64,000 nucleotides of DNA from Bubalus kerabau (GCF_029407905.1 NW_026577929.1:310001-374000), one strand, 5' to 3'; numbered from the stretch's first letter, positions 33,869 through 47,296 are shown. Made by a program: numbers and translations. The notes: generated by a model not told the origin, from the letters alone.

Positions 33869-33874
33869 GTGAAC
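33869..33874. repeat. Target site duplication, left, of second LTR copy
   Basis: GTGAAC, identical to the duplication at the first LTR copy and repeated at 35175-35180. Confidence 0.85.
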
Positions 33875-35174
33875 TGCCGGGGTCCAGCCCCAGCTGATCC
33901 AGGGTATTCGAAGCAGAGACGGCGTAGGCGAGGGTCAGGGAACAACTGCTTAATTAAACGTTAATTAAGGATATAAAGAGTAATAAAATGAGGATAGCTC
34001 AGTAGGAAAATTCAGTGGAGAAAAGAGGCTGAGTAGCTTGGTTTACGCGGGGGACCAATAAAACTTCAAGACAAGAAGCTTGCACCACTTACGTAGGCCG
34101 CAGGCGTCCTTCCGTTCTCCCGAAGGAGAGGAGACACTGAGGCCTCCCCGGTCGGATCTTAGAAGCCCAGGCAAAATTAGTAAGCTTGGTGGGTTCCGCG
34201 CTCCAGATGGAGACTCAACCAGAGTGAGAGAGAGAGAGAGAGACATGGGGAGACCAGTATTTCGAGAAACTGATCCCAATTCTTTATTTTCCATGGTCTA
34301 CTTTTATACACTGAGATGTTATGCAAAAGTCACGTGGGGTCAGCAGTCCTGACTTTTATCAAAGTCAGGTGCTTCATACAAAAGTATACAGAGGTCTTAG
34401 GGGTGTTACATCATCTTCTGGCCGGGGGGCCTGCTGACAATTTACGACCCTCTCCTTGTGACAGCGGCCAGTCAACCAGGACACTTATTTCTCCAGGGGT
34501 GATTATTCTTAAAACAGACGCCACCCAAATAAAGTTACATTCCTATAGGGTGAGGGTGTAGTGGGTTTTAGTTAAGGAAAGAATTTACTTAGCCTAAGGT
34601 CTAACGTGATTTATATCAAAGGTTAATACTTATTTCTTCTATATATTCATTAATGTGTATAAGGGCAGGGGATGTGGAGACTTAGCAGTAAACATCAGCT
34701 CAACAAATGAAAAACCCTTCACCAATATGATTTCTAATCAGCCCATTATACTTATACTAATAATTTTCTAACTTTTCTAAGGAACCTGTTTTTAGAAGGT
34801 TTAAAGCATCTCGTGCCTCTCATGGTTGGGAGGCTGTGAGCAATCACATGTGGCCGGACAAGCCTGTCAGGCAGGCTAGAGAACCTTCAGAGGAGTTTGT
34901 AGGTTAAAACACTCTTGTCACACCCAGGGGTTTTTATCAACTGGAGCTCTAGGTTAACTCCTTCTCCGAAAGAGGTGGTGGGGGACAGCCCCCCGTAAAG
35001 TCAGAGGTGTAGGTGAGAGCACAAAATAGTAAGGTAGGCAGGCTCTGGTGATGGGGGTAGATGCTTGAGGATTTCCAGGGGGACTCCTGAGGCTCGATCC
35101 CGCCTTTGCGTATGTCGAGCCTCCTTCCTCATGACCTTTGCCATGGGCGGAGTGCCTCACTCTGGCCCCCAACA
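33875..35174 (-). mobile_element. Solo LTR of ruminant ERVK-like element, copy 2
   Basis: A 1,300-bp LTR at the same satellite position with the same flanking duplication as 4310-5607, so it is the same insertion copied by the large duplication. By eye the two differ by about seven substitutions and one GA unit. TATA box (34301-34308) and AATAAA (34283-34288), both minus strand, are intact. No viral genes. Confidence 0.85.
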
Positions 35175-35180
35175 GTGAAC
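35175..35180. repeat. Target site duplication, right, of second LTR copy
   Basis: GTGAAC directly after the CA end of the LTR. Confidence 0.85.
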
Positions 35181-36188
35181 CTCCTCTCTCAGGAACATTC
35201 TTGGCTCCTATCGAGACACCTCTGTGTGTGTAGCTACACACACAACATAGGGGCAAAGGGAGCCAGATTCTTTCCGTGGGGTGCTGATGCTTTGTGGCAA
35301 AGCACCTGCTTGAGAATCCATCAGCTTACGCTTCCCTCGCCTTGACAGGGGTCTCATTGCTGTAGCCCTTGGCAGTTTGGAAAGAAGAGGACCCTTACCT
35401 TTCATAAAGTGGGCCCTTGTCCTAGTTTGAAAGGAAAGGCAAGAGCTGAGCTGAGGCCAATAAGGCGCCAGTCAAGTCTGACATATTCCCGAAGCCTGCT
35501 CCTTCATGGAAAATAACGCTGGAATCTAGGAATGTCTCTGCAAGGCTGGCAAAGGGCAGTCAGGAGCCTGCACCCTGCCTCTGGAATTACCGATTTCTGA
35601 GCAGATCTGGAGGTCTCCTTTAGGAGAATCTAACTCATTCCTTCCATATTGAGACTTCCAAAAACAGGCCGGTCGGCTGCCTCTTCGTGCCCGAAGGAGG
35701 CTTGCTTTTCCTGCCTCCTATGAACCCAGCTTCCCAGGCTCTGGGAAAAGGGGATCTTGAAGATCTTTTCTCAGGGGTTGTTTCCACGGAGCTGGGGCTA
35801 AGCCTGGAGACCCAAACTATCAGGGGAAGAAAAACCACATGTACAAGTCTTTGCTCTCTAGGAGAGCTCTAGTAAACTTCACTCTGTCACGAGCATTCTT
35901 GATTCATATGGAGACACCCCTGTGTGCGAAGCTGCGTACCCAACATAGGGGCACAGAGAGCCTGATTCTCTCTGTGTAGCTTTAAAGATGTCGTTCAAAA
36001 AACACCTTGAAAATCCATACAATGCTCTTCCTTACCCGTGACAGAGTTCTCATTGCTGTAGCCCTTGGCAGTTTTTAGAAATCCGCACCCAAACCCTTCT
36101 CCAAGTAGTCCTGGGTCCTAGTTCGGAGGAACATGCAATGGCGGAGCCGAGGCCAGTAAGGCACCAGTCAGGTCTCACACACTCTGCA

Positions 36189-37150
36189 GCCTGATCGTCC
36201 AGGGACAGTAAGCCCTCTTTTTCCCTGCAGGAGGCTCACTTGACTTCCCTCCTGTGAGCTGCATTTCCCAGCCTGGGGGAAAAGAGGTCCCTGGAGATCT
36301 TTTCTCAGGGGCTCCTTCCCCGGAGCTGGGGAGGACCTCGAGGACCCAACTCACAGGGGAAGGCAAAAGCACATGGACAGGTCTATGCTCTGTAGGAGAG
36401 CTCTAGTGAACCTCATCTCTCAGGAACATTCTGGCCTCCTATAGAGACACCTCTGTATGTGAAGCTACACACCCAACATAGGGGCAAATGGAGCCTGATT
36501 CTCCCCGTGGGGTGCTGATGCTTTGTGGCAAAGCACCTGCTTGATGATCCATCCACTTAGGCTTCCCTCGCCTTGACAGAGGTCCCATTGCTGTAGCCCT
36601 TGGCAGTTTGGAAAGAAGAAGACCCTTACCCTTCATAAAGTAGGCCTTTGTCCTAGTTTGAATGGAAAGGTAATAGCTGAGCTGAGGCCAATAAGGTGCC
36701 TGCCAAGTCTGACATACTCCCGTAGCCTTCACCTTCATGGAAAATAACTCTAGAATCTGGGAATGTCTTTGCAAGGCTGGCAAAGGGCAGTCAGGAACCA
36801 GCACCCTGCCTCTGGAATTACCGACTTCTGAGCAGATCTGGAGGTCTCCTTTAGGAGAAGCTAACCCATTCTTTCCAAATAGAGGCTTCCAAACAGGCCA
36901 GTTGGCTGCCTTTTCGCGCCCGAAGGAGGCCTGCTTTTCTCGCATCCTATGAAGCCCTGTTCCCAGCCTCTGGGAAAAGCGGATTTTGAAGATATTTTCT
37001 CAGGGGTTGTTTCCATGGAGCTGGGGCCGAGACCAGAGACCCAATCGCACAGGGGAAGGAAAACCACATGGACAAGTCTTTGCTCTCCAGGAGACCTCTA
37101 AGTGAAACGTACTGTGTCAGGAACGTTCTTGACTCCTATGGAGACACCCC
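36189..37150. repeat. Replaced satellite tract (probable gene conversion)
   Basis: Position-equivalent to 6623-7584 in the first copy but clearly different in sequence, with no net length change. The B monomer here (GCCTGATCGTCCAGGG start, GGTCCCTGGAGATC, CTCCTTCCCCGGAGC) resembles the monomer at 10312. The following A monomer (GGAATTACCGACTTC, GAAGATATTTTCTC) resembles that at 11378. Confidence 0.65.
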
Positions 37151-40100
37151 TGTGTGTGAAGCTGTGTACCCAACAAGGGGGCACACAGGGCCTGATTCTC
37201 TCTTTGCAGCTTTGAAGCTGTCATTCAAACAACAGCTTGAGAATCCATAGAATGCTCTCCCTTACCTCTGAGAGACTTCTCATTGCTGTAGCCTTTGGCA
37301 GTTTTTACAAATCCGCACCCAAACCCTTCTCCAAGTAGGCCTGGGTCCTGGTTTGGATGGCCATGCAATGGCGGAGCTGAGGTCAGTAAGGCACCAGTCA
37401 GGTGTCACACACTCTGGCAGCCTGCTCCTCCAGGGACAGTAAGGCCTATTTTTCCCTGCGGGAGGCTCGCTTGCCTTGCCTCCTGTGAACTGCGTTTCCC
37501 AGCCTGGGCAAAAAGCGGTTCCTGGAGATCTTTTCTCAGGGGCTCTATCCCCAGAGCTGGGGTGGACCTCGGGGACCCATCTCACAGGGGAAGGAAAAAC
37601 CACATGGACAGGTCTATGCTCTGTAGTAGACGTTAGTGTGTCTCATCTCTTAGGAACATTCTTGGCTCGTACAGAGACACCTCTGTGTGTAAAGCTACAC
37701 ACCGAACATAGGGGCACAGGGAGCCTGATTCTCTCCGTGGGGTGCTGATGCTTTGTGGCAAAGCACCTGTTTGAGAATCCATCCGCTTACGCTTCCCTCG
37801 CCTTGACAGAGGTCTCATTGCTGTGTCTCTTGGCAGTTGGGAAAGAGGTAGACCCTTACCCTTCACCAAGTAGGCCCTGATCCTAGTTTGAAAGGAAAGG
37901 CAATAGCTGAGCTGAGGCCAGTAAGGCACCCGTCAACTCTGACATATTCCCGATGCCTGCTCCTTCATGGAAAATATTGCTAGAATCTAGGAATGTCTTT
38001 TCAAGGCTGGCAAAGGGCAGTCAGGAACCTCGACCCTGCCTCTGGAATTTCTATCTTCTGAGCAGATCTGGAGGTCTCCTTCTGGAGAAGCTAACCCATT
38101 CCTTGCAAATAGAGGCTTCCAAACACAGGCCGGTTGGCTGCCTCTTCTTGCCTGAAGGAGGCTTGCTTTTCCTGCCTCCTATGATCCCTGGTTCCCAGCA
38201 TGGGGGAAAAGCAGATCTTGGAGATCTTTGCTCAGGTGTTGTTTCCACGGAGCTGGGGTTGTGCCCAGAGACCCACACATACAGGGGAAGGCAAAACCAC
38301 ATGAACAAGTCTTTGCTCTATAAGAGAGCTCTAGTGAACCTCAGTCTTTGACGAACGTTCTTGGCTCCTATGCAGACACCTCTGTGTGTGAAACTGCGTA
38401 CCCAACATGGCGGCAGAGAGCCTGATTCTCTCTGTGCAGGTTTAATGCTGTCGTTCAGAAAACAGCTTGAGAATCCATACAATTCTCGCCCTTACCTCTG
38501 AGAGAGTTCTCATTGCAGTAGCCCTTGGCAGTTTGTAGAAATCTGCACCTAAACCCTTCTCCAAGTAGGCCTGAGTCCCAGTTCGGAGGAACAAGCAATG
38601 GCGGAGCTAAGACCATTATGGCACCAGTCAGTTTTCACACACTCTGGCAGCCTGCTCCTCCAGGGACAGTAAGGCTTCTTTTTCTCTGCAGGAGGCTCAC
38701 TTGCCTTACTTCCTGTGAACAGCTTTTCCCAGCCTGGGCGAAAAGCGGTTCCTGGAGATCTTTTCTCAGAGGCTGTTTTCTCGGAGCTGGGGCGGACCTC
38801 GGGGACCCAACTCACAGGGGAAGGCGAAACCACATGTACAGGTGAGCACTCTGTAGGAGAGCTCTTGTGAGCCTCATCTCTCAGGAACATTCTTGGCTCC
38901 TGTAGAGACACCACTGTGTGTGAATCTACACACCCCACATAGGGGCAAAGGGAGCCTGATTCCCTCCGTGGGGTGCTGATGCTTGGTGGCAAAGAACCTT
39001 CCTGATAATCCATCCGCTTATGCTTCCCTCGCATTTACGGAGGTCTCATTGCTGTAGCCCTCGGCAGTTTGGAAAGAAGAAGACCCTTACCCTTCATAAA
39101 GTAGGGCCTTGTCCTACTTTGAATGGAAAGGCAATAGCTGAGCTGAGGCCAATAAGGCGCCAGTCAAGTCCGACATATTCCCAAAGCCTGCTTCTTCAGG
39201 AAGATAACTGTAGAATCTAGGAATGTCTTTGCAAGGCTGGCAAAGGGCAGTCAGGAGCCTGCACACTGCCTCTGGAATTACCGACTTCTGAACAGATCTG
39301 GAGGTCTCCCTTAGGGGAAGCTAACCCATTCTTCCAAATAGAGGCTTCCAAACGCAGGCCGCTTGGCTGCCTCTTGCTCTCTGAAGGAGGCCTGCTTTTC
39401 CCGCCTCCTATGAACCCCACATCCCAGCCTCTGGGAAAAGCGGATCTTGAAGATCTTTTCTCAGGGGTTGTTTCCACGGAGCTGGGGCCGAGCCTGGAGC
39501 CCCAAACGCACAGGGGAAGAAAAACCACATGGACAAGTCTTTGCTCTCTAGGAGAGCTCTAGTGAACCTCACTCTGTCAGGAACGTTCTTGTTTCCTATG
39601 GAGACACCCCTGTCTGTGAAGCTGTGTACCGAACATGGAGACACAGAGTCTGATTCTCTCTGTGCAGCTTTGAAGCTGTCGTTCAAACAACAGCTTGAAA
39701 ATCCATACAATGCTCTTCCTTACCCGTGACACAGTTCTCATTGCTATACCCCTTGGCAGTATTTAGAAATCCATACCCGAACCCTTCTCCTAGTAGGCCT
39801 GGGTCCTAGTTCGGAGGAACATGCAATGGCGGAGCTGAGGCCAGTAAGGCACCAGTCAGGTCTCACACACTCTGGCAGCCTGATCGTCCAGGGACACTAA
39901 GGCCTGTTGTGCCTTGCAGGAGGCTCGCTTGTGTTACCTCCTGTGAACTGCGTTTGCCAGCCTGGGGGAATAGCGGTCCCTGGAGATCTTTTCTCAGGGG
40001 CTCCTTCCCCTGAGCTGGGGCGGACCTCAGGGACCCAACTCACAGGGCAAGGCAAAACCATATGGACAGGTCTATGCTCTGTAGCAGACTTCTAGTGAAC

Positions 40101-42624
40101 CTCATCTCTCAGGAACATTCTTGGCTCCTATAGAGACACTTCTGTGTGTGAAGCTGCGTACCTAACATAGGGGCACAGAGAGCGTGATTTTCTCAGTTCA
40201 TTTTGACCCTGTCGTTCAGAAAACAGCTTGAGAATCCATAAAATGCTCTCCCTGACCGCTGAGAGAATTCTCACTGCTGTAGCCCTTGGCACTTTGTAGA
40301 AATCCGCACCCAAACGCTTCTCCAAATAGGCCTGGGTCCTAGTTCGGAGGAACAGGCAATGGTGGAACTGAGGCCAGCAAGGCAACAGTCAGGTTTCACA
40401 CACTCTGGCAGCCTGCTCCTCCAGGGACAGTAAGGCCTCTTTTTCTCTGCAGAGATTCGCTTGCCTTACTTCCTGTGAACAGCGTTTCCCAGCCTCAGCG
40501 AAGCCGTTCCTGGAGATCTTTTCTCAGGGACAGTTTCCCCGGAGGTGTGGTCGACCTCGGGGACCCAACTCACAGGGGAAGGAAAAACCACATGGACAGG
40601 TCTATGCTCTGTAGGAGAGGTTTAGTGAACCTAATCTCTCAGGAACATTCTTGGCTCCTATAGAGACAACTCTGTGTGTGAAGCTACACTCCCAACATTG
40701 GGGAACAGGGATCTTGGTTCTCTCCGTGGGGTGCTGATGCTTTGTAGCAAAGCACCTGCTTGAGAATCCGTCCTCTTAGGCTTCCCTCGCCTTGACAGAA
40801 GTCTCATTGCTGTAGCCCTTGGCAGTTTCAAAGAAGAAGACCCTTACACTTCATAAACTAGGCCCTTGTCCTAGTTTGAATGGAAAGGCAATAGCTGAGC
40901 TGAGGCCAATAAGGAGCCAGTCCCCTGTGACACATTCCCGAAGCCTGCTCCTTCATGGAATATAACTCTAGAATCTTGGAATGTCTTTGCAAGGCTGGCA
41001 AAGGGCAGTCAGATACCAGCACCCTGCCTCTGGAATTACCGACTTCTGAGCAGATCTGGAGGTCTCCTTTAGGAGAAGCTAACCCATTCCTTCCAAACAG
41101 AGGCTTCAAAACACAGGCAGGTTGGCGGCCTTTCGTGCCCGAAGGAGGATTGCTTTTCTCTCCTCCTATGAACTCCAGTTCCCAGCCTCTGGGAAAAGCA
41201 TATCTTGAAGATATTTTCTCAGGGGTTCTTTCCACGGAGCTGGGGCCGAGCCCGGGGCCCAAAGGCACAGGGGAAGGCAAGACCACATGGACAGGTCTAT
41301 GCTCTGTAGCAGACCTCTAGTGAACCTCATCTCTCAGGAGCATTCTTGGCTCCTATAGAGACACCTCTGTGTGTGAAGCTGCGTACCTAACATAGGGGCA
41401 CAGAGAGCCTGATTCTCTCTGTTCATTTTGACGCTGTCATTCAGAAAACAGCTTGAGAATCCATAAAATGCTCTCCCTTACCACTGAGAGAATTCTCACT
41501 GCTGTAGCCCTTGGCACTTTGTAGAAATCTGCACCCAAACGCTTTTCCAAGTAGGCCTGGGTGCTAGCTCGGATGAACAGGCAATGGCGGAGCTGAGGCC
41601 AGTAAGGCAACAGTCAGGTTTCACACACTCTGGCAGCCTGCTCCTCCAGGGACTGTAAGGCCTCTTTTACTCTGCAGGAGATTCGCTTGCCTTACTTCCT
41701 GTGAACAGCATTTCCCAGCCTCGGCGAAGCGGTTCCTGGAGATCTTTTCTCAGGGACAGTTTCCCCGGAGGTGTGGCGGACCTCGAGGACCCAACTCACA
41801 GGGGAAGGCAAAACCACATGGACAGGTCTATGCTCTGTAGGAGAGGTTTAGTGAACCTAATCTCTCAGGAACATTCTTGGCTCCTATAGAGACAACTCTG
41901 TGTGTGAAGCTACACTCCCAACATTGGTGCACAGGGAGCTTGATTCTCTCCGTGGGGTGCTGATGCTTTATGGCAAAGCACCTGCTTGAGAATCCATCCT
42001 CTTAGGCTTCCCTCACCTTGACAGAGGTCTCATTGCTGTAGCCCTTGGCAGTTTGCAAAGAAGAAGACCCTTACCCTTCATAAAGTAGGGCCTTGTCCTA
42101 GTTTGAATGGAAAGGCAATAGCTGAGCTGAGGTCAATAAGGAGCCAGTCCCGTCTGACACATTCCCGAAGCCTGCTCCTTCATGGAAAATAACTCTAGAA
42201 TCTAGGAATATCTTTGCAAGGCTAGCAAAGGGCACTCAGGAACCAGTACCCTGCCTCTGGAATTACCGACTTCTGAGCAGATCTGGAGGTCTCCTTTAGG
42301 AGAAGCTAACCCATTCCTTCCAAATAGAGGCTTCAAAACACAGGCAGGTGGGCTGCATTTTTGTTCCCGATGGAGGCGTGCTTTTCTCTCCTCCTACGAA
42401 CCCCGGTTCCCAGACACTGGGAAATGTGGATCTTGAAGATATTTTCTCAGGGGTTGTTTCCACGGAGCTGGGGCCGAGCCTGGAGACCCAAAGGCACAGG
42501 GGAAGGCAAGACCACATTGACAAGCCTTTGCTCTTTAGTATAGCTCTAATGAACCTCACCCTGTCAGGATCTTTCTTGATTCCTACGGAGACACACCTGT
42601 GTGTGAAGCTGCGGCTACAGAGAG

Positions 42625-42631
42625 CCTGATT
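42625..42631. other. Deletion junction at 7-bp homology (CCTGATT)
   Basis: Left flank matches the first copy up to 13064 and right flank matches from 14395. CCTGATT occurs at both 13058-13064 and 14395-14401, 1,337 bp apart. The second copy therefore lost (or the first gained) about two 680-bp monomers by exchange at this homology. Confidence 0.8.
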
Positions 42632-42896
42632 CCCTCCGTTTACCGCTGAGTCTGCATTGCCAAGCAACAGCTTGGGAACGCAGCCTGGGGCGCTTCCCTT
42701 CCCTCTGACAGAGCTCTCCTTGCGGTAGGCCTTGGTAGTTTGCATACAATGGGGCCCTAAGCCCTCTGCAAGTTGGCCTGGCTCCTAGGTCCAAAGGGCA
42801 GGCCAGAGCGGAGCTGAGGCTGTCAGGCTCCAGACACATCTCCCATACTCCTACATCCTGCTCCTACCCGGGCGTGAACGCTAGAAGCTGGGAAGG

Positions 42897-43790
42897 TACC
42901 TGGACCGTGCAGGGGCGGGGCGAACGCGGGCGGCGTGGGGCGGGGGTCGGCTTCTGGCGGGGGTGGGGGCGGGCTTCCCAGTTGTGCTCTCAGAGGTGGA
43001 CACTGAGGCTGCAAACGCGCCGGGAGCGCACCCGGGACTGGGTAAACCCGGGCTGCGGGGGTCGAGATTCAGATGGCTTTGGGTGGGGGTCGGTCCCAGT
43101 TGTGCTCCAGGGGTCGCCACTGCGGCTGGGAACGCGCAGGGAGCGCGGCAGGGGCGGGGCTAACCCTGGCGGAGCGGGGCGGGGTCGGCTCACGGGGGGG
43201 ATGGGGAGGGGTTCCCAGTTGTGCTCTCGGGGGTTGCAACTGCGGCTGGGAATGCCCATTTCGTCCGCTCCTGGGTCCCCAAGGATCGCCATCCCGTGGG
43301 TGCAGCGGAGGGCTGCGGACCACAGGTAAGGGAACTGGGACTGCGTGGAGCAGGGAACCAAGTATTCTGCCGTCTGTTGGCACATTCTCGGAGCTCCCCA
43401 ACCTGGCGGTCGCAGAAAGGCCTTGCCTTTGGGGTCAAGGCCTTTACCGCTCCACCCCTCTGCTGAAAAATCTCAGAGTCTGCGCGGTTTTTCCAAGCAG
43501 CCTAGTGTCCGCTGGAAGTCCAAGGGACAGAACACTGAACTCTGGCCGGCTGGCCCAGCCCTGCTTCTGGCACTTTGTAAGCCAGCGGGCCCTTGAGCAC
43601 CTGCTGGGATGGGAAAGGGAAGGGTCCATGGATTGCACCCTAGAAACTTAGTAGGGTGCATGGATTTCAAACCCTGATGGCCGCCCAGGCAGCAAAGAAG
43701 GGGGGAGGGCACCTTGCTGCCCTTTCATGGCAGAATCTGTGGTTGTCCAGCTGCGTGGGCCTTTTCATGAGGACCCTGTGCAATAAAAGT
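42897..43790 (+). other. CpG-rich block, copy 2a
   Basis: Same start point in the satellite (after GGAAGG) and same content as 14667-15560: minisatellite, CAG|GTAAGG (43323-43328), inverted repeat near 43637, AATAAA (43782-43787) and GT-rich run. It differs by scattered substitutions and small indels that break frames, which supports a non-coding nature. Confidence 0.6.
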
Positions 43791-44187
43791 TTGGTGTTTT
43801 GGAACTGAATAATTAGAACGTGTAAAAGCTTTAAATTATGTGGTGGTGTAATTAAAAAACAAAACAAAACAAAACCAAGCTCCAAGTGTTTTGCAAATGG
43901 AGGTTTAAATATTGAAGGACTGTATTCCTTGCACTGTGGCATTCTATCAAGAAGTGTGCAGGATTTTTTTTTTTTAAGAAAAGTGTTCGAAGTGAGGGAA
44001 ACAGGAAACCCAGAGGTGCCCCTGTATTTTGGGAAAGGCCTTAGGAGGTCACTTGGAAATGCTGCTGGCTGTGCGGGAGGGGGGCAGATGGGCTGTGCAG
44101 GCTTGTCCTTTGCATGGATGTTCTTGTGTGTGGAAACCCAGCTCGGAGCCATCTCCTGATGTGTAAGAATTTCGCAGACAAACCTTG

Positions 44188-44670
44188 AGCTAAGCAATGC
44201 ATTTTTTCCTAAGAAAATGTTTGTCTTAAGCGATGTAAATATCCTATGTATTTCCGCTAGACTCTGGCTTCAGGTCGGTTCCCCCAAAAGGCTCAGAAGC
44301 GATTTGAACAAAACAGCATGTTTTCCTCGTACCTTGTTCTCCTTATCTATGTTAAGGAAATGATATATTTGCCTGCAATACTGCCTTTCTTCAAGATTCA
44401 TGTCAATCAAGTTTTGGCCCGGGATGACTCACCTGCTGCCAATATTATCTCAATGCATGTCGTGGGGGAGGGGCCTGGTGCCATTCCCTGAAACAGTGCC
44501 TTTCTTTCCTTAGCTGACTGCTAGTGCCTGTAGAATATCTGGCTAAAGACCAGCAGGGGGTACTCTTACTACCCACCCCCCACCCCGCCTCGAGTCTAAG
44601 TCAGCAGCTTTCTCTATCTCTTTAGTACTTTAATAACACTTGATGACACAAAAGCTCTGAGCGATCAAAT
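44188..44670 (+). mobile_element. Ruminant ERV LTR fragment, copy 2
   Basis: Same fragment as 15958-16440 with very few differences; ends at the same junction, GAGCGATCAAA. No viral coding sequence. Confidence 0.5.
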
Positions 44671-45090
44671 CATATCAAATCTTCATTTCAGATTGAAGAT
44701 GCATTCCATGGTATTGCCATCTTAAGTCTTTCCATCGTTATGGAATATCTGTCCATGTATTCAGGATAGTTTTCAGCCAGGGTGTATAATTTCCAGTGTG
44801 CCAGTCTTGTCATCCTCGTTACATCCATGGCAAAGTGTTTTATTCATGTTGATATTATTGAAAGGGAATTTTTTAAAATTCCTTTTCAGATTATTATCTG
44901 CTAATGTATACAGATAAAACTGTGTAATCATTCATTTTTATCAGTTTGGACAGCTTGATAGTTGTCTTTAATTTCTTTACTTTCTGACACTTTAAGATTA
45001 TCCTGGGACACATATGTAATGCCTCACCCCTAAATTCAGACATGTGTTCAAAGAACTTCTGTCCTTTTATTTATTTATTTATTCTTTAAC
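44671..45090 (-). mobile_element. Old L1 ORF2 fragment, antisense, copy 2
   Basis: Same degenerate antisense L1-like sequence as 16441-16860, followed by the (TTTA)n tract. Confidence 0.5.
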
Positions 45091-45355
45091 ATTGAAATCG
45101 TTTTGACTATGCTGGGTGTTTGTTGCTAGATGGAAGTAGCTAGGACCTCTGGACTGCAGTCTCTCATCTCTTGCTGACCTCTTGTTGACCTCTGCAGAAT
45201 CCTGGTAGGTGGGAGCTTGTTAGTTCCTTGTTCCTTATCAGAACCTCCTGTGGTAAGTGTTTTTCTCTTCTCTGTTGCCTGGTAAGGGTGGGTGGTCATG
45301 GGCATCCCAAAGTTGGCTAGAAGTCAATTATTTAGGCAGACTTGTGCACAGATAT

Positions 45356-45628
45356 GGGAGAAGGCAATGGCACCCCACTCCTGGAAAATCCCAAGGATGG
45401 AGGAGCCTGGTAGGCTGCAGTCCATGGGGTGGCTAAGAGTCGGACACCACTGAGTGACTTCATTTTCACTTTTCACTTTCATGCATAGGAGGAGGAAATG
45501 GCAACCCACTCCAGTGTTCTTGCCTAGAGAACCCCAGAGACTGCGGGGCCTGGTGGGCTGCCATCTATGGCGTGGCACAGGGTCGGCCTCAACTGAACCA
45601 CTTAGCAGCTGCAGCAGCAGCAGCAGCA
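45356..45628 (+). mobile_element. Bov-A2-type SINE, copy 2
   Basis: Same insertion as 17127-17399: target duplications 45344-45355 (one substitution) and 45629-45640, same internal 12-base deletion, CAG tail of slightly different length. Confidence 0.88.
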
Positions 45629-46346
45629 GTGCATAGATATCAAAGGGGATGAGAACAGTCAGGTAGGATCACATATGTCATCGTGAAACAATACTTCTCC
45701 TCTTAGCCAAAGCTAACGAAAGATTTCTGTTCTAGGTCAACCTAGAAGAGATCACTTAAGAGGTAAAGAAACTTAAACTCCATTAGCAAAGGCAGTTCAA
45801 CATCTCAAGAAAACTTGTGCTAGGCACAAAACTCTTTTCTGGGGGCCTACTTTCCCTACAACCTCCTTATCCCATTCTGTACCCATTCCTTTGCTTCTCC
45901 CGTCCTGAAAATGCCACCTGTAAGACAGAACTACTTCGTTTTCCTTCTTAAAGTGTGATTGCATTCCATACATTCTTGTAATAACAAGTCATACATTTCC
46001 CTTCAGCAACCAAGAACTGACTCTTATATTGGCATTTGATAGATTGGTGAGCATACCTATCAGTGATAATAGCGCCCACCCCGCTTCCTGCAAGAACAGA
46101 ACAAAACAAAACAAAACAAAAAAATTGCTTTCTTACATTTAATATGTTCAGATGGTGCCAGTCACTATTCATGGAGAGTCAAAAATCTCTTTTGTTTCTG
46201 TGTAAAAGGGAGGTCCTTTCAAGTCGTGAATGTTTAAGAAGTTTCATTTATTTGGAAGTGACCTAGCTATTCAATACACTGTCGTCACTTAGTTTAGCAC
46301 CAGGATAGAAACTCAGGTAACCAAAACACCTGGAGGAACGATTGTA

Positions 46347-46527
46347 AGTTCAGTTCAGTTCAGTTGCTCAGTCGAGTCTGACTCTTTGTGACCCCGTGGC
46401 CTGCAGGACGCCAGGCTTCCGTGTCCATCACCAACTCCAGGGGCTTGCTCAAACTCATGTCCATCGAGTCAGTGATGCCATCCAACCATCTTATCCTCTG
46501 TCATCCCCTTCTCCTCTGCCTTCAATC
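46347..46527. mobile_element. BovB/Bov-tA-related retroposon fragment, copy 2
   Basis: Same fragment as 18118-18297, starting with the AGTTCAGTTCAG repeat and ending near CTTCAATCAAG. Confidence 0.7.
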
Positions 46528-47296
46528 AAGACTATGAGAGGCAGATATTTTAGAGTATAATTATTGTTAAGAGTTTATCTAAAAGCTCATATCACATTTA
46601 CATATTTTACATTGGTTGTTGCTGTTTCCAGGTACTTTCTTGCTGACAAGCTTGTGACACATATAACAATAGAGCAATTTTTACCTCAGAAGAAACCTAG
46701 GCACTATGAACATGTTGTGCTTAATGTTGTTGACTCTTAGACATGTCTATAGTGGAGGAGCAAAACCAAAAATACTAGATATTTAATATTGACTAGTTCC
46801 CAGTTCACGGGACTCTGACATTCATTTAGGTCAATGTTTTCTTGTATTTCCAGCAGTTTGATTTGGAAGGGCTGACTTGTCTTGAGACCATTGAAATCAG
46901 AACACAGAACTTGAGCAATATTATCAAAAAACACAAGGCTCACACTGACATATACCTTAATCCAGACAGACAGACAAGACATCTTCCAGTTTTCCGCCTG
47001 AGATTTAAAATATTTCTTTGAGCCGTTTTCCTGGGAAGTGGGGGGGGGGGGAGTGGGGGTGGCAGCGAGGCAGGCTTGGGTAACAAGCTAATTGTTGGTC
47101 ATTGCATATGAAAAGAACCAGCTTTCCGGGTTCCAAGGAAAAAAGCTTCCTTGGTACCCAATTTTGTTTGGATCTATAGACTCTCATGGCCCTCCTAGGT
47201 CAGGACATCTTTCCTTTCTGTAGTCCTCGTTTGAACCCTAAATCATAGACAGCTTGGATTGTCTCTGTGGGGTGTATGTATTGTCCTCGTGTTTGA

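Larger units (their letters stand above)
31389..42896. repeat. Second satellite family array, copy 2
   Basis: Same array as 1826-14666. Monomer starts are at 31724, 32423, 32957, 33652, 35494, 36189, 36725, 37420, 37955, 38650, 39186, 39878, 40411, 40943, 41636 and 42170, i.e. offset 29,563-29,567 throughout. After 42625 it continues as the last GC-rich monomer of copy 1 with offset 28,230, so two 680-bp monomers are absent. The two arrays are near-identical except for a replaced tract at about 36180-37150 and a short divergent patch at about 42352-42425. Confidence 0.88.
43791..47296. other. AT-rich block with nested retroposons, copy 2
   Basis: Copy of 15561-19060, nearly identical up to about 46750 and less so after that. 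It contains the ERV LTR fragment, antisense L1 fragment, SINE and BovB-related fragment in the same order. Other segments (45641-46346, 46528-47130) hold nothing recognised apart from A-rich runs and a run of G near 47041. The X-box-like palindrome near 47140 is mutated. Confidence 0.6.
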
